From NCBI RefSeq assembly GCF_008632955.1, contig NZ_CP043959.1, positions 5,952,001-6,016,000 of the forward strand: a stretch of 64,000 nt of DNA, read 5' to 3'. The notes beneath the pieces were generated by a model. It did not search any database, had not been told where the DNA came from, and was given only the letters and a program-made list of their open reading frames with translations. How positions within the stretch are numbered: the stretch's first letter is position 1; each line of letters starts with the position of its first letter. This DNA comes from Streptomyces tendae (GTDB lineage: Bacteria; Actinomycetota; Actinomycetes; Streptomycetales; Streptomycetaceae). Both the position numbers and the translations under genes were made by a program. Positions 60,371-64,000 of the stretch are shown in pieces.

Positions 60371-61105
60371 TCAGCGGTACAGCACGGACCGCTCGACCAC
60401 GCTCCAGGTGGTGGAGGTGACCACGTACAGGGCGGCGGCGAGGGGCACGACGGCGACGGTGACCAGGGTGAAGAAGGACATGAAGGGCATCACCTTCATG
60501 ACCCCGCCCATGGCGGCGGCGCCCGGTACCCGCGGGTCCGCGCCGCCCGTCCCCGCGCCCGCCATGGCCGCCGAGGCCTCCGTCATCCGGCGGGAGAGCC
60601 GGTAGCTGAAGTACGCGACGACCGCGACGACCGCGAAGAGGCCCAGGTACACGAGCCCGGCCCCGCCGAGCATCCCGCCGTCGCCGAGCGCGTCGGCCCA
60701 CCGATGGCCGAGGGGGGCGTCGAGCAGCCGGTGGCCGAGGAGTGCGTTGGGCTCGCCGCCGATCGTGCCGCTGGAGAAGAGGTGGTAGAGCAGGAAGAAC
60801 GCGGGGAGCTGAAGCAGGCTGGGCAGGCAGCCGGACAGCGGGGACACCTTCTCCTCGGCGTGCAGTTCCAGCACGGCCTTCTGCAGCTTCTCGGGGTTCT
60901 TGCCGTGCTTGCGGCGCAGTTCGGCGATGCGCGGCTGGAGCGCGGTCCGCGCCTTCTGGCCGCGCGCGGCGGCCCGGGACAGGGGGTGGACGAGCAGCCG
61001 TACCAGGGCGGTGAAGGCGATGATCGCGGCGGCCGCGGCGGACGGGCCGAACATCGGCTGGAGCAGGTCGGCGATGTGCTCGACCAGGCTGGCGAAGACG
61101 GACAT
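60371..61105 (-). CDS. YidC/Oxa1-family membrane protein insertase (second copy type)
   Basis: 244 residues. It starts MSVFASLVEHIADLLQPMFG and has five membrane helices, with the YidC signature LSGCLPSLLQLPAFFLLYHL near residue 92 and a positively charged residue in the first helix region (ALVRLLVHPLS) characteristic of the hydrophilic groove. It lacks the long periplasmic domain of proteobacterial YidC and is shorter than the main actinobacterial YidC near dnaA, so it is likely a second, accessory insertase. A small membrane-protein gene lies upstream, and they may be an operon. Confidence 0.88.
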   Translation of the reverse strand: MSVFASLVEHIADLLQPMFGPSAAAAAIIAFTALVRLLVHPLSRAAARGQKARTALQPRIAELRRKHGKNPEKLQKAVLELHAEEKVSPLSGCLPSLLQLPAFFLLYHLFSSGTIGGEPNALLGHRLLDAPLGHRWADALGDGGMLGGAGLVYLGLFAVVAVVAYFSYRLSRRMTEASAAMAGAGTGGADPRVPGAAAMGGVMKVMPFMSFFTLVTVAVVPLAAALYVVTSTTWSVVERSVLYR

Positions 61106-61259
61106 GGGTGAGCCCTCCGGGGGTCTCGTCGTGCCGGGGGTCCCGGCGCGGAAGACGGCCGGGACGGGGTGGGAAGGTCGGCATGACGACCCGCGCGCGG
61201 GCGTGCGGAACGGAGGGATCGGTGGGAGAGATGCCCTGCGAGGTCCCTTGAGGGATGCC

Positions 61260-61607
61260 CTACGCGGCGGTCGCCGGGTGGGCGTGACCGGGTGCTCGGG
61301 GGCGGGTGCGCCCCCTGGCGTCGGGATCTCGCTGAGGGAGGAAGGCGGTACGCCGGTCGCGGTCGCGCAGGGCCGTGCGTACCCGGGTGGGCGGCACGGC
61401 GGGCGCGGAGCGGGCGGCGATCACGGCGCACACGGTGAGGGCGGCGCCGGCCGCGGCGGTCGCGGCGAGGGTGACGTGGACCAGGGAGAGTCCGCCGTCG
61501 GGGGCCGGGGTCAGCAGCAGGGCGGCCTGGAGCAGCGGGAAGAGCAGGGCGAGGAGGGTGCGCGCGGAGCGCGTGGCCGGCCGTCGGGCGGTCGTGTGCC
61601 GCGTCAT
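61260..61607 (-). CDS. Small membrane protein (DUF6412-like)
   Basis: 115 residues from ATG 61607. Two hydrophobic helices (about 17-33, TLLALLFPLLQAALLLT, and 42-65) are followed by a basic Arg/Pro-rich cytoplasmic tail. It lies 154 bases upstream of the YidC-like gene on the same strand, an arrangement common in Streptomyces, and may be functionally linked. I recognise it only as a small conserved membrane protein of the DUF6412 type. Confidence 0.7.
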   Translation of the reverse strand: MTRHTTARRPATRSARTLLALLFPLLQAALLLTPAPDGGLSLVHVTLAATAAAGAALTVCAVIAARSAPAVPPTRVRTALRDRDRRTAFLPQRDPDARGRTRPRAPGHAHPATAA

Positions 61608-61682
61608 GTGGCGTGTCCCCCCTCTCCGCCTAGCGGTGCGTCGTGCACCCGCATTGTGCCAGGCCCCGCCGTAGGGCGGATG

Positions 61683-62210
61683 TCAGGCCGGGTCGGTCTC
61701 CACGGGCTGGAGCAGCCGCTTGGGCTTGAGCAGCGCCCGGCTGACCGGGTCCGCCGGGTCGCGGCCGAGGTCCGGCCCCGGTAGCACTTCGACGTCGGGG
61801 ACGGCCACGACGGTTCCGCAGGCGGGGCAGTCGCTGTACGGGCCGAGCTCGGTGCCGCACGCGGCGTGCCGGAAGATCCGCAGCTGCTGCTTGGTGAGCT
61901 GCTCGCGTCCCCAGAGCCCGAGGGCGCGCAGGGTGGGCCACAGCGCGATGCCGCGGTCGGTGAGGACGTACTCGTCGCGGGGCGGGGACTGCTGGTAGCG
62001 GCGCTTCTCGAGGATGCCCTGCGCGGTCAGCGACTGGAGGCGGGAGGCGAGGACCGCGCGCGGGATGCCGAGGTGGACGAGGAAGTCGTTGTAGCGCCGC
62101 ACGCCGTAGAAGGCGTCGCGGATGACGAGCAGCGTCCAGCGTTCGCCGATGACTTCCAGGGCGCTCGCGATGGAGCACTCCTGCGTCGCGTAGTCCTTGC
62201 CCAGTGCCAT
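61683..62210 (-). CDS. HxlR-family transcriptional regulator
   Basis: 175 residues from ATG 62210; a slightly longer start at 62228 is possible. The winged HTH has the HxlR pattern CSIASALEVIGERWTLLVIR, GVRRYNDFLVHLGIPRAVLA and LTAQGILEKRRYQQSPPRDE. The C-terminal extension holds CGTELGPYSDCPACG, a probable zinc ribbon. It is divergent from the MFS exporter gene, with operator-like repeats between. It probably represses the exporter in response to a toxic small molecule or oxidant (inference). Confidence 0.88.
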   Translation of the reverse strand: MALGKDYATQECSIASALEVIGERWTLLVIRDAFYGVRRYNDFLVHLGIPRAVLASRLQSLTAQGILEKRRYQQSPPRDEYVLTDRGIALWPTLRALGLWGREQLTKQQLRIFRHAACGTELGPYSDCPACGTVVAVPDVEVLPGPDLGRDPADPVSRALLKPKRLLQPVETDPA

Positions 62211-62241
62211 GCCGTCCACTGTAACCACTTTTCCGTTTAAT

Positions 62242-62294
62242 GGTTCGTTGACTGAACCTACCGGTGCTACCGTGGTGGAACCCCAGTAGGTTCA
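62242..62294. promoter_or_regulatory. HxlR-type operator region of the MFS divergon
   Basis: GGTTC...GAACC (62242-62258) forms a palindrome, and TGAACCTA (62253-62260) is repeated inverted as TAGGTTCA (62287-62294). Both sites lie in the divergent promoter between the HxlR and MFS genes. Confidence 0.65.
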
Positions 62295-62360
62295 ATGAAC
62301 GAACTCATCCCCGTCCACCACCCGCCACCCGTCCCCGATCCCGCAGAGGACCCCGACGAC

Positions 62361-63779
62361 ATGACCGCCACCCCCGCCTCCGCCGCGCGGGCGCAGGACA
62401 CCACCCCGCGCACCGCCGCCCCCGGGTCCGGGCCCGCCGCCGGGTCGTCCCCGCGCCCGGCCGCCACGCTGGCCCTGACCAGCGCCGCCACCGCCGTGGC
62501 GCTGATGACGTACACCGCGCCGATCGTGACGCTCCCCGCCACCGCGGCCGCCCTGCACACCCCGCTGTCCGCGCAGGCCTGGCTGCTCAACGGCACCCCG
62601 CTCGGGCTCGCCGCCCTGCTGCTGGTGGCCGGCAGCCTCGCCGACGACTACGGCCGCCGCCGGATCTTCGTCTGGGGCACCCTGGCGCTCGGCGTCACCA
62701 CCGCCCTCGGCGCCCTGGCCGGCTCGACCTGGCTGTTCACGCTGGCCCGGATCGCCCAGGGCGGGGCCAGCGCGGCCCTGCTGGCGAGCAGCCTGGGTCT
62801 GATCGTGCACGCCTTCCCGACGGCCGCGGGGCGGCTGCGGGCGACAGGCGTGTGGGGGGCGTTCGTCACCGGCGGCATCGCGGTGGGCCCGCTGCTCGCC
62901 GCGGGGATACCCGACTGGCGCGCGGTCTACGGCGTCCTCGGCGCCGCCGCCGTGGTGATCGCCCTCCTCGGCAGCCGGGCCCTCACCGAGTCACGCTCCG
63001 CGCGCGGCGGCCGGCCCGACTTCGCCGGCGCCGCGACCTTCGGCCCGGCGCTGGTCGCCCTGGTCGCGGCCCTCACCCTGGGCCGGGACGGCTGGCTGCG
63101 GGCACCGGTGCTGCTGCTGTTCGGGGCGACGGTCGTGCTGCTCGCCGGGTTCGCCCTGGTGGAGCGCCGGACGGCGACGCCGATGATCGACCTGTCGCTG
63201 CTGCGCCACCGCGGTTTCCTCGCCTCCTCCGTCGGCGGTCTGTTCACGGGGCTGTCGGTGATCGGCCTGTTCAGCTTCCTGCCGGCGGCGCTCCAGCGGC
63301 AGCTCGGCATGTCCGCGATGCACACGGCCCTGCTGTCCCTGCTGTGGGCGGGGCTCGCCTTCCTCGTCGCGCTCCAGGCCCGCCGCCTGGCCGGACGGAT
63401 CCCGACCCGCGTCCAGCTGGCCATCGCCTTCGCCCTGCACGCCGTCGGCGTGATCACCATGCTCGGCGCGATCGACGCGGGCTCCACGGCCCGTTTCGTC
63501 CCCGGCATGATCATCGCCGGCGTCGGCAGCGGCCTGCTGAACGCGGCACTGCCGCTGCTCGCCGTCGAGTCGGTCCCGGCCGCCCGCGCCGCGATGGGCT
63601 CCGGCGCCCAGCAGACCCTGCGCTACATCGGCTCGTGCGCCGGCGTCTCCCTCGTCATCGCGATCGCGACGTCGTCGGGCGGCGGCCTGGCCCGGGGCAC
63701 GGACATCGCGATGGTGGTCTCCGCGGTGCTGGCGCTGGTCGCGGCGGTGGGCGTGCTGGCCCTGCGGGAACGGTCGTAG
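62361..63779 (+). CDS. MFS drug/metabolite exporter (DHA2-like)
   Basis: 472 residues from ATG 62361, with AGAGGAC about nine bases upstream; ATG 62295 lies directly against the operator and is less likely unless leaderless. About 12-14 helices are present. Motif A GSLADDYGRRRIFVWG (about residue 93) follows the second helix, with motif C-like GIAVGPLLAAGIPDWR (antiporter signature). It is a proton-driven exporter, probably of drugs or metabolites, controlled by the divergent HxlR protein. Gene ends TAG 63777-63779. Confidence 0.88.
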   Translation: MTATPASAARAQDTTPRTAAPGSGPAAGSSPRPAATLALTSAATAVALMTYTAPIVTLPATAAALHTPLSAQAWLLNGTPLGLAALLLVAGSLADDYGRRRIFVWGTLALGVTTALGALAGSTWLFTLARIAQGGASAALLASSLGLIVHAFPTAAGRLRATGVWGAFVTGGIAVGPLLAAGIPDWRAVYGVLGAAAVVIALLGSRALTESRSARGGRPDFAGAATFGPALVALVAALTLGRDGWLRAPVLLLFGATVVLLAGFALVERRTATPMIDLSLLRHRGFLASSVGGLFTGLSVIGLFSFLPAALQRQLGMSAMHTALLSLLWAGLAFLVALQARRLAGRIPTRVQLAIAFALHAVGVITMLGAIDAGSTARFVPGMIIAGVGSGLLNAALPLLAVESVPAARAAMGSGAQQTLRYIGSCAGVSLVIAIATSSGGGLARGTDIAMVVSAVLALVAAVGVLALRERS

Positions 63780-63841
63780 GGCGGTCCCCGAGGGCCGTCG
63801 GGCCCTCACTTCTGTCACCGGTCGGCAGTACCGTGTCCCCC

Positions 63842-64000
63842 ATGCGCCCCGACACGCCTGCCGAAAACGTCGACCACACCACCGAGGCCGCCCGCCTGGA
63901 GCGGTTCGCCGACCGCTACCCCGAGGACGCGGAGGCCCTGCTCCTGCGGGCCGCCGCCCACCGGGAGCTGTCCGGCGACCGCCCCGCCGCGACCGCCCTC
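63842..64000 (+). CDS. Hypothetical protein, N-terminal part (continues beyond window)
   Basis: From ATG 63842 the frame is open to the window end, giving 53 residues: MRPDTPAENVDHTTEAARLE, then FADRYPEDAEALLLRAAAHR. The helical Ala/Leu-rich pattern with E-x-x-L-L-L-R-A-A is compatible with tetratricopeptide-like repeats. No further statement is possible from the fragment. The start is supported by a 60-base gap after the exporter stop and the absence of an earlier in-frame start. Confidence 0.6.
   Translation, partial: MRPDTPAENVDHTTEAARLERFADRYPEDAEALLLRAAAHRELSGDRPAATAL

Overview
The window is high-GC chromosomal DNA from a Streptomyces. The evidence is GC-rich codon third positions, a single TTA (bldA-type) codon located in adpA, and a gene order that follows the core chromosome of S. 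coelicolor from desD (about SCO2785) through adpA, ornA, cebR-cebEFG-bglC, cdgA, the LPMO/cslA/glxA region and beyond. No insertion sequence, prophage, integrase or CRISPR array was seen, so this is a core region with local decay and repeats.

Left part (1-7.7 kb): the end of the desferrioxamine synthetase gene desD, a DUF4429/SHOCT protein, a small conserved protein, a glmS-type aminotransferase, a universal stress protein, the developmental regulator adpA with its long promoter, the oligoribonuclease ornA and tRNA-His. Next (7.8-14 kb) is the cello-oligosaccharide uptake regulon: the LacI-type repressor cebR, the ABC transporter cebEFG and the beta-glucosidase bglC. CebR-type operators lie before cebE and across the bglC start codon. 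A secreted GH18 chitinase-like enzyme and a two-component pair follow.

Middle part (18-35 kb): a spermidine-synthase-like protein, a 141-bp tandem repeat, an NsdA-like regulator, a TetR/membrane-protein divergon, a 16-bp repeat array, a histidine phosphatase and a PAP2 phosphatase. Then comes a tightly overlapping three-gene operon (25.5-29.6 kb). It encodes a Cas4-like Fe-S nuclease, a large unrecognised protein and an Upf1/Dna2-like helicase, and is the best candidate here for an undescribed DNA-processing system. A luciferase-like oxidoreductase, the PAS-GGDEF-EAL protein CdgA, an M6-like metalloprotease and the first of three identical tRNA-Lys(CTT) genes follow.

Region 35-42.5 kb looks like an ectoine or related amino-acid catabolic locus. 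The ABC transporter ehuBCDA is intact with an IclR regulator, but the adjoining catabolic genes are decaying: one racemase-family gene is truncated, its neighbour lacks one catalytic Cys, and an amidase survives only as a 66-codon remnant.

Region 42.5-52 kb handles polysaccharide and the cell surface: an AA10 LPMO with a DasR-type operator, an SPFH protein, a peptidoglycan amidase-like protein, the cellulose-synthase-like cslA with the copper oxidase glxA, and a GH6 cellulase. From 52 to 55 kb there is a class E/F-like sortase with a putative secreted partner, a HAD phosphatase and a protein with an LARTG-like sorting signal. The right end holds a frameshifted ROK regulator divergent from a Gfo/Idh oxidoreductase, a UPF0303 protein, two coupled zinc-finger proteins, an FAH-family hydrolase, a second YidC-like insertase, and an HxlR regulator divergent from an MFS exporter.
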